Shown here piece by piece: positions 15,808 to 24,284 of a stretch of DNA of 64,000 nucleotides. This DNA is from G963662985 sp963662985 (GTDB taxonomy: Bacteria > Chloroflexota > Anaerolineae > Anaerolineales > UBA11579). Below the pieces are notes generated by a model that worked only from the letters and a program-made list of their open reading frames with translations, was not told the origin of the DNA and did no database searches. The position numbers were made by a program, and so were the translations under genes. Every line of letters starts with the position of its first letter. Position 1 is the first letter of the stretch. Location of the stretch: positions 1,240,001-1,304,000 of the forward strand of contig OY760067.1 of the NCBI GenBank assembly GCA_963662985.1. Direction: 5' to 3'.

Positions 15808-16524
15808 ATGGGAAAAGCCGACCTTCATGTTCACTCAATTTACAGCAAAGATGGTACTGCAACCATCCCAGAAATTCTCTTCGAAGCCGCCAATTTCAAA
15901 AAACTAGACGTCATCGCCATCACCGATCACGATGAAATCCAAGGCGCTCTTGAAGCAAAACGTCTCGCTCATCACTATAATATCGAAGTCATCTCCGGAT
16001 GTGAAGTCTCCACCGCCGAAGGCCATCTCCTCACTTACTTTATCGAACAACCCATCCCCGCCGGTCTCTCTCTCATCGAAACCATCCATCTCGTCGCCCA
16101 ACAAGGGGGTCTCTGTGCGCCCGCGCACCCCAACGCTCGTGGCATTCACAGCATCTCCACAGCATCCATTGAAAAAGCCCTTCAAGACCCCATCGCACAA
16201 CAAACTATGGTCGCCATCGAAGGCATCAACGGCACCATGATCTTCCAAAAATCAAACCTCAACGCCCTCTACCTTGCCTATAAATATAACTTAGCCAAAT
16301 GTGGCAACAGTGATGCCCACATGACCGATGTCATCGCCGCCGCCATCACCACCTTCGAAGGCACCACCGCGCAAGAGCTTCGCTCTGCCTTAGAGAACCG
16401 CAAGACCCAAGCCGAAGTCAATTTCCACACCCGTGCCATCCCCATGCTCCTCAAAACCACCCTCAAACTCATTCATCGCTACCGCATCGAGCACACCACA
16501 TACAAAAATTCATACAATATCTAA
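15808..16524 (+). CDS. PHP-domain metal-dependent phosphohydrolase
   Basis: 238 residues from the ATG with AAAAAAGGAA ribosome site. Upstream in-frame TTG at 15778 is not used in this call. PHP motifs: ADLHVHSIYSKDGTA, DVIAITDHDEIQGA, ISGCEVSTAEGHLL, APAHPNARG, KCGNSDAHM. These supply the histidines and acids of a trinuclear metal site. Family members include histidinol phosphatase-like, nucleotide 3'-5' phosphatase and RNase AM activities. No neighbour fixes the substrate. Two hairpins follow the stop codon. Confidence 0.9.
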   Translation: MGKADLHVHSIYSKDGTATIPEILFEAANFKKLDVIAITDHDEIQGALEAKRLAHHYNIEVISGCEVSTAEGHLLTYFIEQPIPAGLSLIETIHLVAQQGGLCAPAHPNARGIHSISTASIEKALQDPIAQQTMVAIEGINGTMIFQKSNLNALYLAYKYNLAKCGNSDAHMTDVIAAAITTFEGTTAQELRSALENRKTQAEVNFHTRAIPMLLKTTLKLIHRYRIEHTTYKNSYNI

Positions 16525-16557
16525 ACACAACAACGCCAATAGTGTTTACTTTCTTCA

Positions 16558-16590
16558 GAAAAAAGGTCGTTTATCACAGCGATCTTTTTT
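16558..16590 (+). terminator. Terminator of the PHP gene
   Basis: GAAAAAAGGTCG and CGATCTTTTTTC stem (one G-U pair) with T-run on the plus strand. Confidence 0.7.
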
Positions 16591-16596
16591 CGTAAA

Positions 16597-16622
16597 AAAA
16601 TAGGCCGCCTCAGCAGCCTATT
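16597..16622 (-). terminator. Terminator of the phosphotransferase gene
   Basis: AAATAGGCCGC and GCAGCCTATTT stem with one mismatch and a CTCA loop. It lies just beyond the minus-strand gene end at 16643, and the T side faces that gene. Confidence 0.65.
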
Positions 16623-16642
16623 TCAAAAATCAATGATCTTCA

Positions 16643-17638
16643 CTACATTTGCAAGTTTTCCAACGTTGCAAAACAATTCTTAAACAAAATCTGGCACACA
16701 GAGACATTTCGCCAATACCCCTTATGGAGTAAGCTATACCGTGCATACTTCTCCACTTCCATCACCAATCCCAAATACCCCAACATCACCGCTAATCGAA
16801 TTTCTTCTTCACGTCCCCCATTGATCTTCGCCTCACTGGCTGCATTATACAAATCTACCACGCGCTTTTTTCCCGCCAAAGTCATTTGAAGAAAGTCCAC
16901 ACACACAAAATCAGCAATCCGATCTCCCCACAAACACCTTTCAGGATCAATCCAAGCCAACTTCACCGTCTCACCTTGTTCCAAACAAAAAATATTCGCT
17001 GGCCAAATGTCAAAATTAATCAAAGAACATGGCACCTTTTCCAATATCTCCCGATACGTTCGAATATACCCCAACAGCCGCTCCCCATTCTTGGTCCCAT
17101 GTCCCAAACGTTTGCAATCGTTGATCAAATTCAACACCATTTTCTCAATCGCCAAAAACCAATTCGCTTCCAATCCTGTCTGACGATATCCAAATCCATC
17201 CGTCCCCTTCACCGCATGCATTTTCGCCACCATCTTCATCAAAGCAGCATCCGCCTTTTCCTTTTCCACATCAGAAAAAACACATTCTTCCAAAGTCTTC
17301 CCCTGCAACCGCTCCATAATAAAATATTTCGCTGGCACCTCTTTCATCGAAAAATCCACAAAATAGACTTTCGGCACTCGAATCTGGGCTTGGTCCCGCA
17401 TCACCTCATAATAAAACACTTCCTGCTCAATCATCCCCTTCTCATAGGTCAAGATCAAACTCTCATCCACCGGTGCCACCTTTAGTGCATACTCCATCCC
17501 TCCTGCCTTCACTGCATACACACTATTAAATTCTCCCGCTCCCAAAGGCGCAATTTCTTCAGCCCCCGTAATGCTTGCCTTTTCAAACAACTTCACAATT
17601 GTTTCTTCACTCAATTCAAACTTGGTCTTGCTACGCAT
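16643..17638 (-). CDS. Aminoglycoside/choline-kinase-like phosphotransferase (APH family)
   Basis: 331 residues. Protein-kinase-like APH fold: ITGAEEIAPLGAGEFNSVYAVKAGG (nucleotide loop), YALKVAP (lysine), catalytic loop CSLINFDIWPANIFC (D and N of the Brenner motif; the usual H is replaced by N), and metal site WIDPERCLWGDRIADF. The family phosphorylates small molecules such as choline, fructosamines or antibiotics. Nothing here identifies the substrate. Encoded alone with a GGGAG ribosome site. Confidence 0.88.
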   Translation of the reverse strand: MRSKTKFELSEETIVKLFEKASITGAEEIAPLGAGEFNSVYAVKAGGMEYALKVAPVDESLILTYEKGMIEQEVFYYEVMRDQAQIRVPKVYFVDFSMKEVPAKYFIMERLQGKTLEECVFSDVEKEKADAALMKMVAKMHAVKGTDGFGYRQTGLEANWFLAIEKMVLNLINDCKRLGHGTKNGERLLGYIRTYREILEKVPCSLINFDIWPANIFCLEQGETVKLAWIDPERCLWGDRIADFVCVDFLQMTLAGKKRVVDLYNAASEAKINGGREEEIRLAVMLGYLGLVMEVEKYARYSLLHKGYWRNVSVCQILFKNCFATLENLQM

Positions 17639-17709
17639 TTTTACTCCCTAAAAAAGAATTTATTAAATAATAGACCATTTTCAAAAAAAACAAAAACATT
17701 TCCCAACTT

Positions 17710-17718
17710 TGGTAAAAT
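17710..17718 (+). promoter_or_regulatory. Extended -10 promoter of the cyclase gene (leaderless)
   Basis: TGGTAAAAT ends six bases before the ATG at 17725. There is no ribosome site. Same geometry as at 3264. Confidence 0.5.
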
Positions 17719-17724
17719 AATCCT

Positions 17725-18414
17725 ATGACAGAAATAATTGATCTCTCCCAAGAACTTCATCCCGGCATGCCCATCTTCTCTTCTCTCCCCCCTTTTCAAA
17801 TGTCCGTTCACGCCACCCATGAAGAATGGGATCACATCGAATCCGATCAAGCCACACCTGCTGTCCATCAACTCTCCCTTTCAGAGCACACCGGCACCCA
17901 CGTAGACGCCCTCAGCCACATGGCCATCCCAAATGCCCACCAATCCATCGACACCATGCCCCTCTCCATGTTCTACACCTCCGGCATCTGCCTCGATCTT
18001 TCCTATGTTATCCTCAACCAACTCATCGAAATTGAAGACCTCCAAAAAGCCCTCACCCAACACAATCTCACCATTCAATCCAATGACACCGTCTTGTTAT
18101 ATACAGACCACTACCGTAAGACCTATGGCACAGAAAATTGGGGCAAAAACCCCGGGCTCAGCGCCGCTGCCACCCAATGGCTCGGAGAGCAACACATCGC
18201 CGCTTTCGGAGTCGAATCCATGAACCCCGGCGTCCGTCACATCTCGAACAACCAAGTCCACAAAATCTGCGGTCAACTCGGCTTCACCCACTACGAAAAC
18301 CTCATCAACCTCCACCTCCTCATCGGTCGCGGACGGTTCCGCTTCATCGCCCTCCCTCTTAAAATTCGCGGAGGCACCGGCTCCCCCGTGCGTGCCGTCG
18401 CCATCTTTGAATAA
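17725..18414 (+). CDS. Cyclase-family metal hydrolase (kynurenine formamidase-like)
   Basis: 229 residues. Signature SEHTGTHVDALSHM (HxGTHxDxxxH) binds the zinc pair. DLSQELHPGMPIF at the N-terminus and LLYTDHYRKTYGTENW are also typical. Family members open amide or lactam bonds (N-formylkynurenine, isatin and similar). No kynurenine pathway genes are adjacent, so the substrate is open. A -10 box six bases before the ATG suggests a leaderless mRNA. Confidence 0.9.
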   Translation: MTEIIDLSQELHPGMPIFSSLPPFQMSVHATHEEWDHIESDQATPAVHQLSLSEHTGTHVDALSHMAIPNAHQSIDTMPLSMFYTSGICLDLSYVILNQLIEIEDLQKALTQHNLTIQSNDTVLLYTDHYRKTYGTENWGKNPGLSAAATQWLGEQHIAAFGVESMNPGVRHISNNQVHKICGQLGFTHYENLINLHLLIGRGRFRFIALPLKIRGGTGSPVRAVAIFE

Positions 18415-18462
18415 CCACTCCCTCACCTCGCCCCATCAATACAAAATTCTCTCGTTTTATTG

Positions 18463-18468
18463 TATAAT
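18463..18468 (+). promoter_or_regulatory. -10 box of tRNA-Arg
   Basis: TATAAT 21 bases before the tRNA. The -35 region is weak. Confidence 0.45.
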
Positions 18469-18489
18469 CCCTAAGCACCCACTCAAATT

Positions 18490-18563
18490 ACCCCAGTGGC
18501 TCAAATGGACAGAGCGAGACTCTCCTAAAGTCTAGGTTGAGGGTTCGAATCCCTCCTGGGGTA
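18490..18563 (+). tRNA. tRNA-Arg (anticodon CCT)
   Basis: Acceptor ACCCCAG with CTGGGGT, D-arm GGCTCAAATGGACAGAGC, anticodon stem AGACT/AGTCT with loop CTCCTAA (CCT), T-arm GAGGGTTCGAATCCCTC, discriminator A, no encoded CCA. It reads the rare AGG codon. Confidence 0.95.
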
Positions 18564-18583
18564 CACCATCTTTTTATTATCAG

Positions 18584-18607
18584 AAAATTCGGCATGCCGA
18601 TTTTTTT
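18584..18607 (+). terminator. tRNA-Arg terminator
   Basis: A TCGGCATGCCGA palindrome flanked by A-rich and T-rich arms, ending in seven T. Confidence 0.8.
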
Positions 18608-18643
18608 ATTTAACAAATTTTCACTATCTCCCCTCTTTACTTA

Positions 18644-18673
18644 ATGATACAAATACACTATATTTTGTATCAT
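18644..18673. promoter_or_regulatory. Palindromic operator overlapping the TetR start codon
   Basis: ATGATACAAA (18644-18653) and TTTGTATCAT (18664-18673) are perfect 10-bp inverted arms around 10 bases. The right arm covers the first bases of the ATG, and the -10 box TATATT (18659-18664) lies in the centre. Binding by the encoded TetR protein would block transcription of its own operon. Confidence 0.7.
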
Positions 18674-19256
18674 GAAAAACACAAATCCTACTCAACAAAA
18701 ACTTATCCATGCCGCCTTAACCCTCTTCTTCACCCAAGGCATCCAAAAAACCACCATGGATCAAATCGCCCAACAAGCTCAACTCACCCGCATCACCGCC
18801 TACCGGCACTTCACCGACAAACAAGCTCTCATTCGCACCGCCGTTCTCTCCACCACACTCCCATTCCAAAATGCCCTGCAAGCCATTCAACAAGATCCCC
18901 ATCTTTCTATTAACGACACTCTCAACATCATTGGTGCTGGGCTCGCCATGCTCCCCACCGGAGACTTCCCCTCATTTCTCCTAGAAATAAAATCGCTCCA
19001 TCCCGAAATTGCTCAAGAATTTAACACCACTCGCCTCACCCTTGTTCAAGCCATCTTCACCCATCTTTTCACCCAAGCTCATCAACAAGGCCAACTCCGC
19101 CCCGATATCCAACAAGAGATTGCCGAAGTCCTCTTCCTCGAAATTGCCAAAAACACCCTCACAAACCCGCATCTCCAATCTCTCAATCTCACTCCCATCC
19201 AAATCTTCAACAACATCAAAAACATCTTTCTTCACGGCATCCTCCAAGAAAACTAA
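18672..19256 (+). CDS. TetR/AcrR family transcriptional regulator
   Basis: 194 residues. Helix-turn-helix: KLIHAALTLFFTQGIQKTTM, then DQIAQQAQLTRITAYRHFTDKQALIR. The C-terminal helical ligand domain is unremarkable. Short leaderless-type start inside a palindromic operator. The EFR1 flavodoxin-ferredoxin gene begins 16 bases downstream, so they form an operon and the regulator probably controls that redox protein. Inducer unknown. Confidence 0.92.
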   Translation: MKNTNPTQQKLIHAALTLFFTQGIQKTTMDQIAQQAQLTRITAYRHFTDKQALIRTAVLSTTLPFQNALQAIQQDPHLSINDTLNIIGAGLAMLPTGDFPSFLLEIKSLHPEIAQEFNTTRLTLVQAIFTHLFTQAHQQGQLRPDIQQEIAEVLFLEIAKNTLTNPHLQSLNLTPIQIFNNIKNIFLHGILQEN

Positions 19257-19272
19257 AACCACAGGAAAACAA

Positions 19273-20196
19273 ATGCAATTTCTTCTTCTCTATTTTTCAG
19301 GCACCGGCAACTCCGCCCTCATCACCAGCCATATCCAAAAACAGCTAGAACAGAAAGGGCATCAAGTCCAATCTATCTCCATTGAAAAACTCACCCAACA
19401 TCCTCATCTCACCTTTGAAAACAAAATCATCGGTTTCGGCTTCCCTGTCTACAAATTCTCCTACCCCGACATCTTCAATCAACACTTTCCTCTTTTCAAC
19501 ACACTCGCTCACCACACTCCCTACTTCCTCTATAGCACCTACGCTCGCTTCCCTGCTAATTGTTTTGCAGACTTCGCCAAACACCTCTCCAAAAAACAAT
19601 TTCATCTTCTCGCCACACACGCCTTCAAATCCCCCTCCAACGGCATCTCTGCTCGCCTCACCCCCGACCATTATGAATATCAAACCGTGATGTTCTTTGA
19701 AGATCACATCACCCAAAATATCAATACCTTTGTAGAACATCTCCTTCAAACATTATCCCAGCCCAATCACAAATCACCCTCTCTCAAACGCAGTTGGATT
19801 GCCCCTCTTCGTAACAAACTCGTCGCCCAAATCGAAATCACCAAATATCCCAAATTGCAAATCGATTCTCAGCAATGCACCCTCTGTGGTCTCTGCGCCA
19901 AAAATTGTCCTCAACAAAATCTCCTCAAACAAACCGACCGCATTCACATCATCGACGACCAAAACTGTCTCCATTGCCTCCGCTGTATGCACCACTGCCC
20001 ACAAAACGCAATCAACTTTGGCAAGCTCACCCGTCACCCCAATCGCTACACTTTCAAAGACAGAGATCAACTCTTTGCAAAATCTGACAATGGAACCCAA
20101 GAACCAGCCTGGCAAGATTTCCCCGCCATCACCAAACAATGGCGCAAAAACACGATTCATTATTGGCGCACCCATCGCAACCATCCAGAAACATAA
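19273..20196 (+). CDS. EFR1-type flavodoxin/ferredoxin fusion protein
   Basis: 307 residues from an ATG with AGGAAA site. An N-terminal flavodoxin-like domain (FSGTGNSALI at residues 9-18) is followed by two 4Fe-4S clusters: CTLCGLCAKNCPQQN and CLHCLRCMHHCPQNAI. This domain order defines EFR1 family ferrodoxins. It likely moves electrons between flavin and iron-sulfur partners in the cytoplasm. It is the second gene of an operon with a TetR regulator, so its expression is probably inducible. A terminator follows. Confidence 0.92.
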   Translation: MQFLLLYFSGTGNSALITSHIQKQLEQKGHQVQSISIEKLTQHPHLTFENKIIGFGFPVYKFSYPDIFNQHFPLFNTLAHHTPYFLYSTYARFPANCFADFAKHLSKKQFHLLATHAFKSPSNGISARLTPDHYEYQTVMFFEDHITQNINTFVEHLLQTLSQPNHKSPSLKRSWIAPLRNKLVAQIEITKYPKLQIDSQQCTLCGLCAKNCPQQNLLKQTDRIHIIDDQNCLHCLRCMHHCPQNAINFGKLTRHPNRYTFKDRDQLFAKSDNGTQEPAWQDFPAITKQWRKNTIHYWRTHRNHPET

Positions 20197-20205
20197 TTTC
20201 TTAAA

Positions 20206-20237
20206 GAAAAAAGCACTTCTAAAAAGAAATGCTTTTT
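20206..20237. terminator. Terminator between EFR1 gene and small membrane protein gene
   Basis: AAAAAGCACTT pairs with AAATGCTTTTT (near perfect). It is placed between convergent genes and can serve both. Confidence 0.7.
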
Positions 20238-20269
20238 ATTTGATGAATTAAAAATTTACAAAGACGTGC

Positions 20270-20440
20270 TTAGAGACCTTTCAAATAAGTGGCCAAAACC
20301 AACAAAGCAAAGCCAAACGATACAAACCAGAAGGCATAATCACCAACAAATGGGATCGTGATAAATTTACTAATAATCCCAAGTGAACCAATCACCATTG
20401 CAATCCACCAAGTTACTTTTTTCGGGGCTGAAAGTTTCAT
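20270..20440 (-). CDS. Small membrane protein, 56 residues (paralogue A)
   Basis: ATG with AGGAG site on the minus strand. The protein begins MKLSAPKKVTWWIAMVIGSL, has two hydrophobic segments (about 11-29 and 34-52) and ends TYLKGL. It is a clear paralogue of the product of the next minus-strand gene (20578-20751): both start MKL..PK.VT.WIA, share an II-S turn and end in KG plus an aliphatic residue. The family is not recognised. The reading frame is conserved between two diverged copies, which supports real coding. Confidence 0.75.
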   Translation of the reverse strand: MKLSAPKKVTWWIAMVIGSLGIISKFITIPFVGDYAFWFVSFGFALLVLATYLKGL

Positions 20441-20524
20441 ATTTTCTCCTTAAGTTGTTTTTCAATTAATAAAAATTATTTATCACTTAATTCTATCAGA
20501 TAAACTAACCTAATTTTGGATAAC

Positions 20525-20557
20525 AAAAAAGATTCCTCAAGATAAGGAATCTTTTTT
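20525..20557 (-). terminator. Terminator between the two small membrane protein genes
   Basis: AAAAAAGATTCCT and AGGAATCTTTTTT form a perfect 13-bp stem with T-run on the minus strand. Confidence 0.85.
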
Positions 20558-20577
20558 AGTTTTATCAAATAAATTGA

Positions 20578-20751
20578 TTAGATTCCTTTGAAAACAATCC
20601 CAACAAAATACAAAACAAAACCAGCTACCAAAAACAAAAATTCATTGCCGCTAACAACAGGAATTTTTGTCACATAGGCGCTAATAATCGCCAAAAAGCC
20701 AACAATCGTTGCGATCCAAAAAGTCACATTCTTTGGGGGAGTAAGTTTCAT
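20578..20751 (-). CDS. Small membrane protein, 57 residues (paralogue B)
   Basis: Begins MKLTPPKNVTFWIATIVGFL, has two hydrophobic helices (about 11-25 and 38-53) and ends GIVFKGI. Paralogous to the 56-residue protein at 20270-20440. Each copy has its own terminator, so each is its own transcription unit. The ribosome site AAGGAAA precedes the ATG. Function unknown. Inner-membrane location is inferred from hydrophobicity. Confidence 0.75.
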   Translation of the reverse strand: MKLTPPKNVTFWIATIVGFLAIISAYVTKIPVVSGNEFLFLVAGFVLYFVGIVFKGI

Positions 20752-20881
20752 AATAATATTTCCTTCTTTCTTTGGTTAAAAATTTCTGAGTTTTTTGCTG
20801 AGTATTGCTCAACAGATATTAATTATAAAACATTAAATCTCGTTAAAAATAAATATTACATAAAAAAAATTAATTTATTTC

Positions 20882-21853
20882 TCACCCAAAAATACTCTTC
20901 AAAAAATCAACCTGTCGTTGTTTTTGAAACACTTCCCCACCTTCATGGTTATTAAATTCCCACACCTGAATGTCCTTCTCTCCAGCATAATAATTATAAG
21001 CCGCATATACTGTCGAGGGCGGGCAGATCTCATCCATCAACCCCACTGAAAACAACGCCTTCGCCTTTGCTCGTGTAGCAAAATTTACCCCATCAAAATA
21101 CGCCAACGTCTCAAACACACGCTCTGCAGCCAATCGTTGAGTTTTGCAAAATACACGAATCTCCTGATAGGGGAATGTATCTGTCACTTCCACCGCTCGG
21201 CGATAATGGCACAAGAATGGCACATCTGGCATTGCCACCTGCACCGCATCACTCAATCCCGCCACCGCCAACGTAATTCCACCGCCTTGGCTTCCGCCAG
21301 TCACTGCCACACGTCCCTCATCCACTTTTCCAGAGGCCAACGCAGCTTCCACAGCCCGCACCCCATCCACAAACACTCGTCGATAATAATACGTCTTCGG
21401 GTCCAACACACCGCGTGTCATAAACCCCGGATACTGCCCATTCACACTCCCCATTTCCACATCTGGCGTATCCCCACTCGACCAACTGCTTCCTTGCCCT
21501 CGTGTATCCATCACAAAATGAGCATATCCCACACTGCTCCATAACAACCAATCCAAAGCCAATCCACGTCCTCCCCCATACCCAATATAATTCACCACAC
21601 ATGGCAATGGTCCCTCAGCACCCTTCGGCACCAACAACCATCCTTTCACCGTCTGTCCTTCAAAACCTGAAAAACTCACATCAAACACATCTTGTAATGC
21701 TAGCCCCATATCTACCTTCTCAAACCGTGCATCCAATGCAAACTTCCGAGAATCTGCCAACGTCTCCGCCCAAAACGCATCAAAATCTGCCGGCTCATTC
21801 CGCTCCGGTCGATAAACCTTCAATTCCTCATGGGATAAATCAAAAAAAGCCAT
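20882..21853 (-). CDS. Acetylxylan esterase / cephalosporin-C deacetylase family hydrolase
   Basis: About 323 residues. Two ATG codons in tandem follow GGAGGAG, and the second is best spaced. AXE1 family: FFDLSHEELKVYRPERNEPADF, NYIGYGGGRGLALDW, DTRGQGSSW, nucleophile loop VTGGSQGGGITLA, acid in GLMDEICPPSTVYAAYN, and histidine in NNHEGG. It removes acetyl groups from acetylated sugars or similar esters. No signal peptide, so it acts in the cytoplasm, probably on imported oligosaccharides. Confidence 0.93.
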   Translation of the reverse strand: MAFFDLSHEELKVYRPERNEPADFDAFWAETLADSRKFALDARFEKVDMGLALQDVFDVSFSGFEGQTVKGWLLVPKGAEGPLPCVVNYIGYGGGRGLALDWLLWSSVGYAHFVMDTRGQGSSWSSGDTPDVEMGSVNGQYPGFMTRGVLDPKTYYYRRVFVDGVRAVEAALASGKVDEGRVAVTGGSQGGGITLAVAGLSDAVQVAMPDVPFLCHYRRAVEVTDTFPYQEIRVFCKTQRLAAERVFETLAYFDGVNFATRAKAKALFSVGLMDEICPPSTVYAAYNYYAGEKDIQVWEFNNHEGGEVFQKQRQVDFLKSIFG

Positions 21854-22076
21854 CATCTCCTCCAATATTTTTTACTAATTATAGTATAGATATTTTTTCA
21901 AAAACAAGCACCAAATTCAATTTGACGCACTTTCAAATTTCAGGTATTGTAAATCTGTAACAAATGTTTATAGGTAATTAAACAAAATAACATTTCCCCT
22001 CAAAAAAATTCATTATCTTTTTCATCAAAATCCAAAACAATTCATCACTCCGCTCTCAAAAAAGAGAAAAGAAAAA

Positions 22077-24275
22077 ATGAATACTATTGGAAAATCAGAA
22101 ATTAGAGTAGACGCCAAAGACAAAGTCCAAGGCAAAGCCCGTTATGCCGGTGATATCAATTTCCCCAATCAATTAACAGCAAAAGTGCTCTTTGCACGTC
22201 GTCCGCATGCCATCATCAAAAACATCGATCTCTCAGCCGCTCTCGCCCTCCCCGGTGTCATTGACATCCTCACCGCCAAAGACGTCCCCTGCAACGAATA
22301 CGGCTTCTTCCCCGACCAACCCGTTCTCTGTGGTCCCGGTTCAACCATTCCCGAAGCCGACCATGTTCGTTATATTGGTGATAAAGTTGCCCTCGTCATC
22401 GCCGAAACAAAACAAATTGCCCAACAAGCTCTAAAATTAATTCGCGTTACCTATCAAGACCTCACCATCATCACCAATCCACTTGATGCCATGCAGCCCA
22501 ACGCAACTTTAATTCATCCTAAAAAAGGAACCAACATCATCGCCAAACAACATCTCATTCAAGGAGATGTTGAAAAAGCCTTTCAACAATCAGCAGCCAT
22601 CGTCACTTCAGAATATCTCACTCCGCACCAAGAACATGCCTATCTAGAGCCTGAAGCTGGCATAGCATATCTCGATAAACAAGACCGAATCACCGTCATC
22701 GCCGCCGGCCAATGGTCTTTTGAAGAACGTCGTCAGATCGCCCATTCACTGATGATCGACCCTGAAAAAGTCCGCATCATCCAACCCGCCATCGGTGGTG
22801 CCTTTGGCGGAAGAGAAGATATCTCCATTCAAATCATCTTAGCCCTTGCAGCCCAGCATCTAGCTCAAAAAGGAATCCGCCGTCACATCAAACTAGTCTG
22901 GTCCCGTGAAGAATCCATTCTTGGACATCACAAACGGCATCCATTCCTCATCCGCGCCAAATGGGCGGCGGATAATCAAGGCTATCTCACAGCTGCTTTG
23001 ATAGAAGCCATCGCAGATGGAGGCGCCTATGAATCTTCATCAGGCGAAGTCCTCAAAAATGCACTCGAATATGTCACCGGCCCCTATATCATTCCTAATG
23101 TTCACATCACCGCCACCTCGGTTTACACCAACAACATGCCCACTGGCGCTTTCCGAGGATTTGGCAGTCCTCAAGGGTCATTTGCAGCCGAACTCCAAAT
23201 TGCAAAACTTGCCGAAAAACTTGGCATAGACCCTGTTGAAATTCGTTTAAAAAACACACCTCAAGAAGGGCAATCTCTTCCCATCGGATCCCCCATTCCA
23301 CCTGGTGTCAGTATTCAACAAGTCATCACTACCTGTGCCGAAGCCATCCAACAAACACCTTCTTTTCAACCACATCCTCCACACGTGATCGGCGAAGGGT
23401 TTGCCTGTGCCTACAAAAACATCGGCTACTCATACGGCTTTCCAGAAAAATGTTGGGCCAAGATAGAAATTCATGGGGGCGCCGCCGTCGAAGAAGTAAT
23501 TCTGCATCACATCGCTGCCGACGTTGGCCAAGGGGTGCACACCATTCTCAAACAAATGACCGCCGAAGCTGTCGGAGTACCAATTTCAAAAGTCTTTCTT
23601 GACATCGCTGATACAGTCGGCAAACAAGATTCAGGCAGTGTCTCTGCCTCCCGCATGACCTTCATGGCAGGCAACGCTATCATCGGTGCCGCGCAAGCAG
23701 CACTTGAAAAATGGAATGATGAAGATCGCCCTGCCATCGCCGAATTCACTTATCAAGCACCTCCCACCACTGCCCAAGACCCCATCACTGGTCAATGTAC
23801 TCCCAATGTAACCAATAGTTATGTCGCCGAAGCTGTCACCCTACAGCTTGACCCTCAAACCGGCAAAATCAACATCCTCAACATTATCTGTGCAGATGAT
23901 GTTGGCAAAGCCATCAATCCACAACAAGTCGAAGCACAAATCCAAGGGGCTCTTGTGCAAGCCACTGGTCACACTCTCCTAGAAAATTTTATTCAAGAAA
24001 ATGGCATTGTCAAAACACCTTCTTTCGCCACATATCTCATCCCAACCGCAATGGATATCCCCGAAAACATCAACACCATCATCGTAGAACATCCAGACCC
24101 AGCCGGTCCTTGGGGAGCTAGAGGGGTCGGAGAAGTACCTTTCTGTTCACTTCCTGCTGCCATTCACATCGCTCTCAAAAACGCCACTGGCATCTGGTTT
24201 AATCAATATCCCCTCACACCTGAAAAAGTGCTCGACAAACTTAAATCTCATAAATTCCACCCTCAACTTCAATAG
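22077..24275 (+). CDS. Molybdenum hydroxylase large subunit (xanthine dehydrogenase family)
   Basis: 732 residues. Xanthine dehydrogenase / CO dehydrogenase large-subunit family: GKSEIRVDAKDKVQGKARYAGDI at the N-terminus, IGGAFGGREDI and GAFRGFGSPQG (molybdopterin contacts), VGQGVHTILKQM, and near the C-terminus GPWGARGVGEVPF with the catalytic glutamate. It binds Mo-molybdopterin cytosine dinucleotide and hydroxylates a purine, N-heterocycle or aldehyde. The AYRxxR CO-dehydrogenase loop is absent, so CO is unlikely. The next gene supplies FAD and 2Fe-2S domains. moaB (52.6 kb) serves its cofactor pathway. Confidence 0.93.
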   Translation: MNTIGKSEIRVDAKDKVQGKARYAGDINFPNQLTAKVLFARRPHAIIKNIDLSAALALPGVIDILTAKDVPCNEYGFFPDQPVLCGPGSTIPEADHVRYIGDKVALVIAETKQIAQQALKLIRVTYQDLTIITNPLDAMQPNATLIHPKKGTNIIAKQHLIQGDVEKAFQQSAAIVTSEYLTPHQEHAYLEPEAGIAYLDKQDRITVIAAGQWSFEERRQIAHSLMIDPEKVRIIQPAIGGAFGGREDISIQIILALAAQHLAQKGIRRHIKLVWSREESILGHHKRHPFLIRAKWAADNQGYLTAALIEAIADGGAYESSSGEVLKNALEYVTGPYIIPNVHITATSVYTNNMPTGAFRGFGSPQGSFAAELQIAKLAEKLGIDPVEIRLKNTPQEGQSLPIGSPIPPGVSIQQVITTCAEAIQQTPSFQPHPPHVIGEGFACAYKNIGYSYGFPEKCWAKIEIHGGAAVEEVILHHIAADVGQGVHTILKQMTAEAVGVPISKVFLDIADTVGKQDSGSVSASRMTFMAGNAIIGAAQAALEKWNDEDRPAIAEFTYQAPPTTAQDPITGQCTPNVTNSYVAEAVTLQLDPQTGKINILNIICADDVGKAINPQQVEAQIQGALVQATGHTLLENFIQENGIVKTPSFATYLIPTAMDIPENINTIIVEHPDPAGPWGARGVGEVPFCSLPAAIHIALKNATGIWFNQYPLTPEKVLDKLKSHKFHPQLQ

Positions 24276-24284
24276 GAGTAACCC

